The translations under genes were made by a program, and so were the position numbers. A stretch of 64,000 bases of DNA, taken from contig NZ_PGGW01000071.1 in assembly GCF_002794255.1 (NCBI RefSeq), forward strand, positions 186,001 through 250,000. Reading direction: 5' to 3'. This document shows, one piece after another, positions 8,495 to 17,742 of the stretch. The notes below the pieces were generated by a model. That model was not told where the DNA came from. It searched no databases and was given only the letters and a program-made list of their open reading frames with translations. Position 1 is the stretch's first letter. Every line of letters begins with the position of its first letter. The DNA is from Streptomyces carminius. GTDB lineage: Bacteria > Actinomycetota > Actinomycetes > Streptomycetales > Streptomycetaceae.

Positions 8495-9238
8495 ATGGAG
8501 AAGTACGGCGGCAAGAAAGCGGTGATCACGGGCGGCGGCAGCGGCCTCGGGTTCGCGGTGGCGAAACTGCTGGCGGACGGCGGAGCGCGGGTGGTGATCA
8601 CCGGCCGCTCCCGGGCCGCGCTCGACGCCGCGCGGGAACGGCTCGGCGAGAACGCGACGGCCGTCCGGGGCGATGTGTCCTCACTGGCCGACCTGGACGC
8701 CCTGGCCGACCGGGTGAAGGGCGAACTCGGCACCCTGGACGCCCTGTTCGTCAACGCCGGCATCACACTCACCACACCCTTCGAGGCGACGACCGAGGAG
8801 GTGTACGACGAACTGTTCGCGGTCAACGTCAAGGGCGCCTACTTCACCGTGCAGAAGCTCGCCCCGCTGCTGAACCCGGGCGCCGGCATCGTCTTCACCA
8901 CCTCGGCCGCGAACGTCATCGGCATGCCGGACACCAGCGGCTACGCGGCGGGCAAGGCGGCGCTGCGCTCGATGGCCCGCAGCTTCGCCCGCGATCTGCT
9001 GCCGCGCGGGATCCGGGTCAACGCGATCAGCCCCGGCCCCATCGACACGGGTATCCTGGAGAAGACGATGACCGAGGAGGAGGCCGGGCGGTTCAAGGCC
9101 CAGGTGCTCGCGGACAACCCCATGGGGCGCTTCGGCAGCCCCGGGGAGATCGCCCGGGCCGCCGCGTTCCTCGCCTTCGACGCCACGTACACCACCGGCG
9201 CCGAACTCGCCGTGGACGGCGGCCGCACCCAGCTCTGA
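8495..9238 (+). CDS. Short-chain dehydrogenase/reductase (second of pair)
   Basis: 247 residues, classical SDR: TGGGSGLGFA cofactor loop, NAGITL, catalytic Ser in TTSAANV, Tyr/Lys in GYAAGKAALRSM, and RVNAISPGPIDTGIL. Closely related in type to enzymes acting on quinones or 3-oxoacyl substrates. ATG at 8495 follows GAGAAAGCAACGAGG. Probably co-transcribed with the preceding SDR; the convergent LysR regulator is the obvious candidate to control both. Confidence 0.88.
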   Translation: MEKYGGKKAVITGGGSGLGFAVAKLLADGGARVVITGRSRAALDAARERLGENATAVRGDVSSLADLDALADRVKGELGTLDALFVNAGITLTTPFEATTEEVYDELFAVNVKGAYFTVQKLAPLLNPGAGIVFTTSAANVIGMPDTSGYAAGKAALRSMARSFARDLLPRGIRVNAISPGPIDTGILEKTMTEEEAGRFKAQVLADNPMGRFGSPGEIARAAAFLAFDATYTTGAELAVDGGRTQL

Positions 9239-9270
9239 GCCGGTCCCGCCGCCGTGCCGCGGTCCCGGCG

Positions 9271-10194
9271 TCAGACCACCGGCACGGAGGCGGGGGCGGG
9301 GGCGGTGACGGGGGCAGGGGACCTGTACCAGGCCTCCTGGCGCAGGAGTTCGAGCAGGGCCGTCTCCGCCGGGCCCGCGCCGGGCCGGAACACGGCGACG
9401 ACGGGCAGGGACACGGCCGGGGACACCGGGCGCGTGAGGTGCTCGTGGTTGTGGGGCACCGCGGAGGCCGGGACGAGGGCCACCCCCAGCCCGTGGACGG
9501 CCCAGCGCACGGCCGTCGCCGTCTGGGACACACGGGCGACCGTGGCCGGGGCCGGCCCGTTGTCCCGCAGTACGTCCAGCAGCACGTCGTCGAGCGCGCT
9601 GCCCTGGTCGAACCGCACCCACGGCTCCCGCACCAGGTCGCGCAGGCCGATCCGATCCGCGGCGAGCAGGGGGTGCCCGGCACCCAGCACCACGACGAAC
9701 TCCTCGTCGCCGAGGTGGTGTTCCTCGTACACGTCCTCCTCGCACGGCGCGGCCGTCAGGGCGAAGTCCAGCACGCCCCGGCGCGCCAGCCGCTCCATCT
9801 CGGCGGGGTTCCGCTCCTCGAAGACGGTGACGTCCAGCCGCGGAAAGCGGCGGCGCAGCGCGCTCAGCGCGCCCGGGAGCTGCCGCGCGCCCAGACCCAT
9901 CTGCGCCGCGACCACCAGCTCGCCCGCCGGCTCGTCCGCACCGGCCCGCGCCGTCGCCCGCGCCCGCCGCGCCGCGCTCACCGCGGCCTCCGCCTCCCGC
10001 AGGAACGCGCGGCCGACCGTGGTGGGCACCAGCCCGGTCGGCGTGCGGGCGAAGAGTGTCACGCCCAGCTCCCGCTCCAGACCGCGGATCTGCTGGGACA
10101 CCGACGGCTGGGCGACGTGCAGCAGCTCCGCCGCCGCCGTCACCGAGCCCTCCTCCGCGACGGCCAGGGCGTACTCGAACTGACGCAGACTCAT
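9271..10194 (-). CDS. LysR-family transcriptional regulator
   Basis: 307 residues. The N-terminal winged helix is canonical (LRQFEYALAVAEEGSVTAAAELLHVAQPSVSQQIRGLE), followed by a two-lobed effector domain (e.g. GELVVAAQMGLGARQLPGAL; VRWAVHGLGVALVP). ATG at 10194 (MSLRQFEY) has GGGAG 5 bases upstream. The gene is convergent with the SDR pair and divergent from the toxin locus. The inducer is unknown. The last 15 residues are an Ala/Pro tail. Confidence 0.87.
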   Translation of the reverse strand: MSLRQFEYALAVAEEGSVTAAAELLHVAQPSVSQQIRGLERELGVTLFARTPTGLVPTTVGRAFLREAEAAVSAARRARATARAGADEPAGELVVAAQMGLGARQLPGALSALRRRFPRLDVTVFEERNPAEMERLARRGVLDFALTAAPCEEDVYEEHHLGDEEFVVVLGAGHPLLAADRIGLRDLVREPWVRFDQGSALDDVLLDVLRDNGPAPATVARVSQTATAVRWAVHGLGVALVPASAVPHNHEHLTRPVSPAVSLPVVAVFRPGAGPAETALLELLRQEAWYRSPAPVTAPAPASVPVV

Positions 10195-10426
10195 CGGGCT
10201 CCCGTCCCCTCCCCCGCGGCGGGCCGCGGCCCACCCCGTTGTCATCGCTGCCAGCGTAAATGAGGGCCTTTCATCCCCGGCAGGCCCGAGTCCCCATGCC
10301 ATGCGGTTCTCGGCCGTGCCGTGTCATGGTGTCGCAACAGCATCGCCATAATCCGGGCGGCCGACTGCCGTACGGACTTATGGTGTTGCCGACTGTGCCG
10401 GACAGTGCGTCGAACGGGGGTTCGGG

Positions 10427-10837
10427 GTGGATCTCGTCGAGGAGATAGCCGCGGTGCGCGCGGGCCGGGGGAACCCGCACGCGATGCTGGGGGAGTTCCG
10501 GCGCACCGCCGTGCTGGTACCGGTGGTGGACGGCGGGCTGCTGACGGGGGTCTTCGGCGGGATCCGGTGGATCTACGCGTTCACCGACGAGCCGGCGATG
10601 GCCCGTTTCGCCCGGGCGAAGGACGCCGCCCCGGGCCAGGAGTGGGAGTACGAGGCGGTGCTGGGCGCCCGGCTGCTGGACGCGGTGATCCCCGGGGCGG
10701 ACGGCCCGGCCGGGGTGGCGGTGAACGTCGCGGACGAGGACGGCTCGATGCTGTTCCCGCCGGTGAAGGGCGTCGTGCCGGACGCGGCGGCGGTGGACGT
10801 GGACGTGGACACCGATGCGGACGGGGGTGCGCGGTGA
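10427..10837 (+). CDS. SseB-like domain protein at toxin locus
   Basis: 136 residues. RRTAVLVPVVDGGLLTGVFGGIRWIYAFTDE resembles the SseB N-terminal domain common just upstream of actinobacterial polymorphic toxins. The C-terminus is a run of Val-Asp repeats (VDVDVDTDAD), perhaps an acidic interaction tail. GTG at 10427 follows GGGG. The stop overlaps the next gene's GTG by 4 bp, which begins a tightly coupled three-gene export/toxin operon. Confidence 0.65.
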   Translation: MDLVEEIAAVRAGRGNPHAMLGEFRRTAVLVPVVDGGLLTGVFGGIRWIYAFTDEPAMARFARAKDAAPGQEWEYEAVLGARLLDAVIPGADGPAGVAVNVADEDGSMLFPPVKGVVPDAAAVDVDVDTDADGGAR

Positions 10838-11475
10838 GCGGCGACGGGGACCTGAAGTTCTCCAAGGAGGCGCTGGGCCTCATCACCAAGGGCCTGAACG
10901 GGGCGATCGACGAGCTGAAGGCGGTGGGCGGCTCGTCGACCGGCTCCATACAGGGCTCGGGCTTCGGCGAGCTGGCGCTGAGCAACATGGAGGCCGGCCA
11001 CTCCGGGCTGGCCAAGGACTTCGAGGGGTTCTGCGAGGACTGGGAGTGGGGCGTACGCGCCCTGATCATGGACGCCAACGGGCTGGCGGCCCGGCTCGGC
11101 CTGGCGGCCGGGCTGGTCTACTCCGAGGAGCAGTACATCGAGGGCACCTTCAAGGTCGCGGCCAACGCCTTCGTCGGGAACCCCCACCTGTCCGAGGACG
11201 AGATCACCGAGCGGGAGTGGGGAGAGCTGGTCTCCCTGGAGAACTACCGGCCCGACTACAGCGCCGAGTCGTTCCGGCAGGCCGGTGACGAGGCACTCCA
11301 GACCTGGAAGGACACCGGGCGCACCGTACTGACCGAGGGCGCGGGCGGAATGCGTTCCGACCTGATGAACGACGCCCTGGGCATCGACGACCAGACGTTC
11401 GAGCGCGGGCTGGACGAGGCCTTCGGTCCCTCCCCCGAGGAACGGGCACAGCAGGGCGGCGGGGGTGAGGGCTGA
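10834..11475 (+). CDS. WXG-like helical protein, putative T7SS export partner
   Basis: 213 residues, mostly helical and acidic. The hairpin contains EGFCEDWEWGVRALIMDANG (a W-x-G turn) followed by YSEEQYIEG, which could serve as a YxxxD/E-type export signal. This is the arrangement of WXG100/ESX partners that escort large effectors through type VII secretion. It is coupled by 4 bp to the SseB-like gene and overlaps the toxin ATG by 1 bp. The WXG assignment is inference from the motif and position. Confidence 0.55.
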   Translation: MSGDGDLKFSKEALGLITKGLNGAIDELKAVGGSSTGSIQGSGFGELALSNMEAGHSGLAKDFEGFCEDWEWGVRALIMDANGLAARLGLAAGLVYSEEQYIEGTFKVAANAFVGNPHLSEDEITEREWGELVSLENYRPDYSAESFRQAGDEALQTWKDTGRTVLTEGAGGMRSDLMNDALGIDDQTFERGLDEAFGPSPEERAQQGGGGEG

Positions 11476-14400
11476 TGGGCTGGCGGGACTTCGTACCCGA
11501 CGTCATCGAGGACAAGGTCGAGGAGGGCGTCGAACTCGTCGGCGAGGGCATCGAGGAACTGGGTGACGTCGGTGCCGACCTGCTGGAGGACGCGGGCTGG
11601 GAGAGCGGCGCGGACTGGGTGCGGGACAAGTCCCGCTCCGCCGCCAACGCCCTGGGCGCCGACGTCGACGAGCTCCAGCTCGGGCAGACCGAGGACCCCA
11701 AGAAGCTGATCTACGGCAGCGCCTCGAAGCTGCGCTCGACGGCCGACCATCTGAAGGACTTCCGACAGGCGTTCGACAACGTCGGCAAGGGCATCAAGGG
11801 GCTGGACTCCTCAGGTCTGGAGGGCGAGGCGGCAGAAGCCTTCCGGACCAAGGCGGCCGAGGAGCCGCCCAGGTGGTTCAAGGCCGCCGACGCCTGCGAG
11901 AAGGCCGCCGGCGCCCTGGAGGACTTCGCCTCGACGGTGGAGTGGGCCCAGGGCCGCGCCAAGGAGGCGATCGCCAAGTACAAGGCCGCCCTCAAGGCCT
12001 CCGAGGACGCCCGAAAGGAGCACAACGGCAAGGTCGACGCGTACAACAAGGCCGCCGACGCCTACAACGCCAAGGTGAAGGCGGGCGAGGACCCGGGCGC
12101 GAAGCCGACCCCGCCGGGGGAGTTCAAGGACCCCGGCCCGGCCAAGGCCGAGGCGGCCGAGGAGATCCTGGCCGAGGCCCGCAAGCAGCGCAACGAGGCC
12201 GCGGAGAAGGCCCGTACGGCGGTGCAGGCGGCGAGGGACGCGGCACCGGCCAAACCGTCCTACGCCGAGCAGGCCAAGTACGGCGTGATCGGGGTGGGGA
12301 CGGACCTCACCCACTTCTACGGCGGGGTCATCAAGGGCACGACCGGGCTGGTCTCCTTCGCCCGCAGCATCAACCCCACCGATCCGTACAACATCACGCA
12401 CCCGGCCGAGTACCTCACCACCCTCAACAGCACGGTCGCCGGACTGGTCCAGGTCGCCAACGACCCGTGGGGCACGGGCCGGCAGATGGTCAGCGACTTC
12501 ATGAAGGACCCGGCCGAGGGGCTGGGGCGGCTGGCGCCCGACGTGGCGCTGACCGTCGCGACCGGCGGCGCCGGAGCGGGCGTCAGGGGCGTCCGGATCG
12601 CGGCGGAGGCCGCGGACCTCGCCAGTGACGCCAACCGGGGCCGCCGCGCCCTCGACAACGACGGCCCGGAGCAGCACGGCACCGAGCCCGGGGACCGCAA
12701 CTCCGGCGGCACGGACCCGGTGGACCTGGCCACGGGCAGGATGTTCCTGCCGCAGACGGACGTCTCCCTGCCCGGCGCCCTGCCGCTGGTCTTCCGGCGG
12801 CACGTGGAGTCCGGCTACACCGCCGGGCGGTGGTTCGGGCCGTCCTGGGCCTCCACCGTCGACCAGCGGCTGGAGATCGACGCCGAGGGCGTGGTGTTCG
12901 TCGCCGAGGACGGGCGGCTGCTGGCCTATCCGCACCCCGCGCCGGGGGTGCCGACCCTGCCGTCTGCCGGATCGGCGCGGATGCCGCTGGAGCGCACCCC
13001 GGACGGCGGCTACACCCTCACCGATCCGGAGACCGGCCACGTACGGCACTTCGCCCCGCCGGCCGGGGCGGAGCCCGGCGGCGACGGCACCGCGCTGCTG
13101 GAGCAGCTCACCGACCGGGCCGGCCACCAGATCGTCTTCGTCCACGACGAGGCCACCGGCGCCCCGGCCCGCATCGAGCACAGCGGCGGCTACACCCTGC
13201 ACCTGACCGTCGAGGACGGCCGGGTCACCGCCCTGTCCCTGGCCGGCCAGGTGATCAAGCGCTACGGCTACACCGACGGCCACCTGACCGAGGTGGCCGA
13301 CTCCGCGGGCCGTCCGCTGCGCTTCGAGTACGACGACGAGGCGCGGGTCATCGCCTGGGTCGACTCCAACGGCCGGCGCTACGACTACGTCTACGACAAC
13401 CTGCACCGGTGCATCGGCGAGGGCGGCACCGAGGGCCACATGCAGGTGCGCATCACCTACGACGGCACCGACCCGGCCACCGGTCACAAGGTCACCACGC
13501 TGACCACCCCCCAGGGCCACGCGACCCGCCATGTGATCGACGACCGCTGCCGCACGGTCGCCACCACCGATCCGCTGGGCCACACGACCCGCTTCGCCTA
13601 CGACGAGCGCGACCGGCTGGTCTCCCAGACCGATCCGCTGGGCCGCACGGTCGCCTACGCCCACGACGAGCACGGCCGCATCGTCTCCGTCACCCGTCCG
13701 GACGGCCGGGAGATCACCGTCACCCGCAACGAGCTGGGCCTGCCGACCGAGGTCCGCGAGGCGGACGGCTCGGTGTGGCGCCACACGTACGACGAACGCG
13801 GCAACCGCACCGCCACCACCGACCCGGCGGGCGCGACGACCCGCTACACCTACGACACCCATGGCCATCTGACCTCGGTCACCAACGCCCTGGGCGACAC
13901 CACCCGCGTCCGCTGCGACGCGGCCGGCCTACCCGTGGAGATCACCGATCCCCTCGGCGCGGTCCTTCGCTACGAACGCGACAACTTCGGTCGCCCAATC
14001 GCCCTCACCGATCCCCTGGGCGCGGTCACCCGCCTGACCTGGACGACCGAGGGCAAGCTCGCCCGCCGCGTCGACCCGGACGGGGTACAGGAGGGCTGGG
14101 AGTACGACGGCGAGGGCAACTGCGTCCGCCACACCGACGCGGCGGGCGGCGTGACCACCTATGAGTACACCCACTTCGACCTGCTGACCGCGAGGACCGG
14201 CCCGGACGGGGCGCGCTACACCTTCGCCCACGACGCCGAACTGCGGCTGGCCCAGGTCACCAACCCCCAGGGTCTGACCTGGTCCTACGTCTACGACCCG
14301 GCCGGGCGCCTGACCGCCGAGACCGACTTCGACGACCGCACCGTCACCTACACCCACGACCCGGCCGGGCAGCTCACCGCCCGCACCACCCCGCTCGGCG

Positions 14401-16154
14401 AGACCATCGCCTACCAGCGGGACGAGTTGGGCCGACTGGTCCGCAAGGAGGCCGGGGAACGGGTCACCACCTTCGCCTACGACGCCCTGGGGCGCCCGGT
14501 GGAGGCCATCGGCCCGGACACGGAGGTGCGCTGGCAGCGGGACAAGCTGGGCCGGACCAAGACCGAAATGGCGGATGGCCGGGTCCTGACGTTCTCCTAC
14601 GACGCGCTGGGCCGCCGCACCCGCCGCACCACCCCTACCGGAGCGACCACCACCTACGCGTATGACGCGGCGGGCAACCGCACCACGCTGACCACCGGCG
14701 GCCACACCCTGGACTTCACCCACGACGCTATCGGCCGCGAGACCGCCCGCCGTATCGGCGAGGACCTCACCCTGACCCAACTGTGGGATCCCGCGGGCCG
14801 CCTCACCGATCAGACCCTCACCGGCCCCGACCCCAGCGCCCCGGTCCAGCAGCGCAGTTACCACTACCGCGCGGACGGCTACCTCACCGCCGTCGACGAC
14901 CTCCTGACCGGCCACCGGGTCCTCGACCTGGACGCCACCGGTCGCGTCACCGCCGTCCACGCCCAGGGCTGGTCCGAGACCTACGCCTACGACGCCGCCG
15001 GCAACCAGACCTCCGCCGCCTGGCCCACCACCCACGCAGCCGCGGACGCCACCGGAGAGCGCACCTACACCGGCACCCGCCTCACCCGCGCCGGCCGCAT
15101 CCGCTACGAACACGACCCAGCGGGCCGCCTCACCCTGCGCCGACGCACCCGCCTGTCGAAGAAGCCCGACACCTGGCACTACACCTGGGACACCGAAGAC
15201 CGCCTCACCTCGGTGGTCACCCCGGACGGCACCGTCTGGCGCTACCTGTACGACCCGCTGGGCCGCCGCATCGCCAAACAACGGCTCGCCCCGGGCGGCG
15301 AAACCGTGGCCGAACAGGTGGACTTCACCTGGGACGGCCCGGTCCTCATCGAACAGACCACCACCGCACCCGACCTCCCCCACCCGGTCACCCTCACCTG
15401 GGAGCACGACGGTTTCACGCCTCTGACCCAGACCGAACGCCTCACCGACGACGCCACCCAGGCCGAGATCGACCAGCGCTTCTTCGCCATCATCACCGAT
15501 CTGGTCGGCACCCCCACCGAACTCGTCGACGAATCAGGCCACCTCGCCTGGCACACCCGCACCACCCTGTGGGGCACCACCACCTGGAACCGCGACGCCA
15601 CCACCTACACACCCCTGCGCTTCCCCGGCCAGTACCACGACCCCGAAACCGGCCTCCACTACAACTACTTCCGCTACTACGACCCCACCACCGCCCGCTA
15701 CGCAACCCCCGACCCCCTCGGCCTCGCACCCGCCCCCAACCCCGCCACCTACCCCCACAACCCCCACACCTGGACCGACCCCCTCGGTCTCGCACCCGAA
15801 TACGTCCAGCGGACGCGGGGGGACGCCCAGGCCCAGGCGCTGAGGGACGCCGGCATTCCGGAAGGGGCGGAGCCCATCGACGTGGACGACTGGGTGCCCG
15901 CCACCGGTCCCGAGTGGCAAGGCAGCAAGCAGTTGCTGGACGACAACCACCAGCCGATCTACTACCGTGAGGAGTACTACGAGACGCCTTCCGGCGACCT
16001 GATCGTCTACCAGGACCACTGGTTCGGTCACCAGAAGCCGGGTGAGCCCGGCTACCAGCCTCCCCATGTACACGTGAGGCCGTTCGACGACCCACGGAAC
16101 GGTCAAATTCCCGGTTGCGAGGAACACTATTACTACGACCCGAAACTGGGGTGA
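11475..16154 (+). CDS. Rhs-repeat polymorphic toxin with DUF6531 and C-terminal toxin tip
   Basis: 1559 residues. Residues 1-260 are helical and acidic with a Lys/Glu coiled coil (putative type VII signal region). A hydrophobic Gly/Ala stretch follows, then DUF6531 from about 412 (DPVDLATGRMFLPQTDVSLPG). Some twenty YDxxG-type Rhs repeats run from about 600 to 1330 and form the encapsulating shell. The Rhs core (FPGQYHDPETGLHYNYFRYY) begins at 1381 and ends with DPLGL, the self-cleavage site. The released tip, residues 1443-1559, holds HWFGHQ and PPHVHVRPFDDPRNG followed by CEEHYYYDP. The His/Arg/Asn pattern suggests an HNH/Endo VII-like nuclease, but I cannot name the family. Immunity genes follow directly. 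Confidence 0.85.
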   Translation: MGWRDFVPDVIEDKVEEGVELVGEGIEELGDVGADLLEDAGWESGADWVRDKSRSAANALGADVDELQLGQTEDPKKLIYGSASKLRSTADHLKDFRQAFDNVGKGIKGLDSSGLEGEAAEAFRTKAAEEPPRWFKAADACEKAAGALEDFASTVEWAQGRAKEAIAKYKAALKASEDARKEHNGKVDAYNKAADAYNAKVKAGEDPGAKPTPPGEFKDPGPAKAEAAEEILAEARKQRNEAAEKARTAVQAARDAAPAKPSYAEQAKYGVIGVGTDLTHFYGGVIKGTTGLVSFARSINPTDPYNITHPAEYLTTLNSTVAGLVQVANDPWGTGRQMVSDFMKDPAEGLGRLAPDVALTVATGGAGAGVRGVRIAAEAADLASDANRGRRALDNDGPEQHGTEPGDRNSGGTDPVDLATGRMFLPQTDVSLPGALPLVFRRHVESGYTAGRWFGPSWASTVDQRLEIDAEGVVFVAEDGRLLAYPHPAPGVPTLPSAGSARMPLERTPDGGYTLTDPETGHVRHFAPPAGAEPGGDGTALLEQLTDRAGHQIVFVHDEATGAPARIEHSGGYTLHLTVEDGRVTALSLAGQVIKRYGYTDGHLTEVADSAGRPLRFEYDDEARVIAWVDSNGRRYDYVYDNLHRCIGEGGTEGHMQVRITYDGTDPATGHKVTTLTTPQGHATRHVIDDRCRTVATTDPLGHTTRFAYDERDRLVSQTDPLGRTVAYAHDEHGRIVSVTRPDGREITVTRNELGLPTEVREADGSVWRHTYDERGNRTATTDPAGATTRYTYDTHGHLTSVTNALGDTTRVRCDAAGLPVEITDPLGAVLRYERDNFGRPIALTDPLGAVTRLTWTTEGKLARRVDPDGVQEGWEYDGEGNCVRHTDAAGGVTTYEYTHFDLLTARTGPDGARYTFAHDAELRLAQVTNPQGLTWSYVYDPAGRLTAETDFDDRTVTYTHDPAGQLTARTTPLGETIAYQRDELGRLVRKEAGERVTTFAYDALGRPVEAIGPDTEVRWQRDKLGRTKTEMADGRVLTFSYDALGRRTRRTTPTGATTTYAYDAAGNRTTLTTGGHTLDFTHDAIGRETARRIGEDLTLTQLWDPAGRLTDQTLTGPDPSAPVQQRSYHYRADGYLTAVDDLLTGHRVLDLDATGRVTAVHAQGWSETYAYDAAGNQTSAAWPTTHAAADATGERTYTGTRLTRAGRIRYEHDPAGRLTLRRRTRLSKKPDTWHYTWDTEDRLTSVVTPDGTVWRYLYDPLGRRIAKQRLAPGGETVAEQVDFTWDGPVLIEQTTTAPDLPHPVTLTWEHDGFTPLTQTERLTDDATQAEIDQRFFAIITDLVGTPTELVDESGHLAWHTRTTLWGTTTWNRDATTYTPLRFPGQYHDPETGLHYNYFRYYDPTTARYATPDPLGLAPAPNPATYPHNPHTWTDPLGLAPEYVQRTRGDAQAQALRDAGIPEGAEPIDVDDWVPATGPEWQGSKQLLDDNHQPIYYREEYYETPSGDLIVYQDHWFGHQKPGEPGYQPPHVHVRPFDDPRNGQIPGCEEHYYYDPKLG

Positions 16155-16626
16155 ATTCGTCAGGAACTCAAATGTACTGGCCGAGTTCTATCCCGATGGC
16201 ATCCCCTCAGGCCCTGTGGTCTTTCATTCGGTCAATCTCAACCGGCGAGGGCCTACCGTCGTCATGCGCCTGGATCTGACGGAATTCCCCGCTTCCCCGC
16301 GCCCGGAATGGGCCGAGGCCGGCTGCGACCGCGTCCAGTGCCACGTCGTCTTCCTGGACGTGGCAGATCTCCGCCTGGAACGTTGGGCCGGGGCGGGTGA
16401 GGGGGAACTAACGGTGACCTCCCTTGAGCCGCGGCGGCTGCGCATCCAGGCGGAGGGGGAGGCGATGCGGTGCGGTTTCACGAGCAACGACTCACTCACA
16501 GTCAGACATGTGAGCGCCTACCGCTCGCACAAAGGGCAGGAAAGACACTTCTTCGCCAGCCCGTTGGACCGCAGAAGGTTCACCGACGAACTTCCTCGGA
16601 CCGACGAAAGGACGTTTTATGGGTGA
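16129..16626 (+). CDS. Imm50-like immunity protein with probable ATT start
   Basis: The family-typical N-terminus (TTTRNWGEFVRNSNVLAEFY) lies in frame upstream of every ATG, GTG or TTG; the first such codon is GTG at 16216, which would cut off that conserved part. The in-frame ATT at 16129 has GAGGA 5 bases upstream (16119-16123), so I place the start there, giving 165 residues and overlapping the toxin gene by 26 bp. Imm50 landmarks include GPTVVMRLDLTEFPASP, a P..W..AGCDRVQ motif and LRLERWAG. It should neutralise the Rhs tip. The start codon is inference; the frame itself is clear. Confidence 0.65.
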   Translation: MTTTRNWGEFVRNSNVLAEFYPDGIPSGPVVFHSVNLNRRGPTVVMRLDLTEFPASPRPEWAEAGCDRVQCHVVFLDVADLRLERWAGAGEGELTVTSLEPRRLRIQAEGEAMRCGFTSNDSLTVRHVSAYRSHKGQERHFFASPLDRRRFTDELPRTDERTFYG

Positions 16627-17035
16627 CGCGGACTGGCGACTCGCCTTCGATGGATCGGAAGAACTCAGAAATACTTTTGCATCCCCTCCCGACCTGAGCG
16701 GAAGGGCGCTTTCGTGTCTCCATGTCGATGATCGCGACGGAAGTGCCGTGGTCGCGATGGGGTTCGACTTCTCAATTCCCCCCGAAGAAGCCCCGCGGGA
16801 GTGGGCCGAGCAGCAGTTCAATGCGTTTGAGATCTCACTCGAATTCACTCGTGTGCGGGACCTCAGGATCGACGGGTGGGCAAGGGAACTGGACTGCCAC
16901 GTCACACTGTCGAGGAATCCGCAGGGCTCCGTCGACGTACGGGTGTCCGGAGTCGGCGAAAACATCTCATTCACTGCCGAACAGGCCCGCGTCTCACGCT
17001 TCCGAGCGTACCGGGCATCGTCGGCCGAGTACTGA
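16619..17035 (+). CDS. Second Imm50-like immunity protein
   Basis: 138 residues from an ATG that overlaps the previous stop by 8 bp; AAAGGA precedes it. Same layout as the upstream gene: W near the start, PPDLSGRALSCLHV, a beta strand VVAMGFDFSIP, EEAPREWAEQQFNAFEISLEF and VRDLRIDGWA. The two proteins have diverged strongly, so this one may protect against a different toxin tip or form a heterodimer. The gene is less GC-biased than its neighbours, as is common in immunity genes that move with toxin tips. Confidence 0.65.
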   Translation: MGDADWRLAFDGSEELRNTFASPPDLSGRALSCLHVDDRDGSAVVAMGFDFSIPPEEAPREWAEQQFNAFEISLEFTRVRDLRIDGWARELDCHVTLSRNPQGSVDVRVSGVGENISFTAEQARVSRFRAYRASSAEY

Positions 17036-17092
17036 GCTCTTCCGATCGCGCCCGGGTCGGGTGGCGCCCGCTGGGTGGAGCCGTGACGGGAG

Positions 17093-17117
17093 AATTCCCC
17101 CTCCCGGAGGGGGATGG
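17093..17117. terminator. Hairpin after immunity genes
   Basis: Inverted repeat TTCCCCCTCC / GGAGGGGGA around 17095-17114, 60 bp past the second immunity stop. Probable terminator of the toxin operon. The remaining gap to 17317 shows no gene. Confidence 0.5.
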
Positions 17118-17317
17118 AAACCGACGTCTCATGCGGCCGGTCTCCCGGGTCGGCGGTCCCGCGCACCTATGAGGCTGTCCGGCCTTCCCAGGAAGAGGAG
17201 GAGAACCCGGCCGACTCCGCTCGCTGAACCACCACTGCCGCCTCCGGGCAGAGGCCACTCTGTCCGGAGGTGCCCGCGTGTGCCTCCCTGGTTCGTCAAG
17301 GCCGACGGGGTCCCTGG

Positions 17318-17740
17318 TCAGGGTCGCGAACGTGCACCGGTCGCCCCGCCGTGCCCGGGAGGCGCCACCGGACGGACGTCCCCTGGTCTGACCGGGCGCA
17401 ACTCCAGGCAAGGAGCGGAGCGGCCGCGGAGGAGGTCCGAGAACCCTTCTCCGTCCACCACACAGACATGCCGCCCCTGGCGGCGCTGCTTCTCGGCTTT
17501 CACGAGCTTCCCACTGTAGGCCCGACGGGTGTCGGTCACGGCCTTGCTCGCAAGATCACCGTACACAAGGAGGGTCACCTTGCCGGAGAAGTCGTTCTTG
17601 ACGGCCGCACCGAGCCGTTCGGCTCTCTCGGCGCAACGGTCCCTGAACGTCCACTCGCCGTCGACGGGAGCATGACCCGTGAAGCAGACCGTCTGTCCCC
17701 TGAGACCGTGGACCCTGCCGTCGCACTGTCGGCCTGCCAT
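17318..17740 (-). CDS. Stand-alone BRCT-domain protein
   Basis: 140 residues. Residues about 13-105 form a BRCT domain of the NAD-ligase/DnaQ-linked type: LRGQTVCFTGHAP, then RAERLGAAVKNDFSGKVTLLVYGD, then 'KAVTDTRRAYSGKLVKAEK'. The final 35 residues are Pro/Gly-rich and disordered. BRCT domains bind DNA ends or phosphoproteins; here there is no attached enzyme, which points to an adaptor role. ATG at 17740 lies just past the stop of the upstream gene and uses GGAGGAG that sits within the end of that gene. Third gene of a leftward operon. Confidence 0.78.
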   Translation of the reverse strand: MAGRQCDGRVHGLRGQTVCFTGHAPVDGEWTFRDRCAERAERLGAAVKNDFSGKVTLLVYGDLASKAVTDTRRAYSGKLVKAEKQRRQGRHVCVVDGEGFSDLLRGRSAPCLELRPVRPGDVRPVAPPGHGGATGARSRP

Positions 17741-17742
17741 GG

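Noticed and set aside
11811..13868. 685-codon minus-strand frame within the Rhs gene
   Set aside because: Val/Gly/Arg shadow of Rhs repeats.
16151..16153. GTG overlapping the toxin stop as immunity start
   Set aside because: It is in a different frame from the Imm50-like protein and closes within 40 codons.
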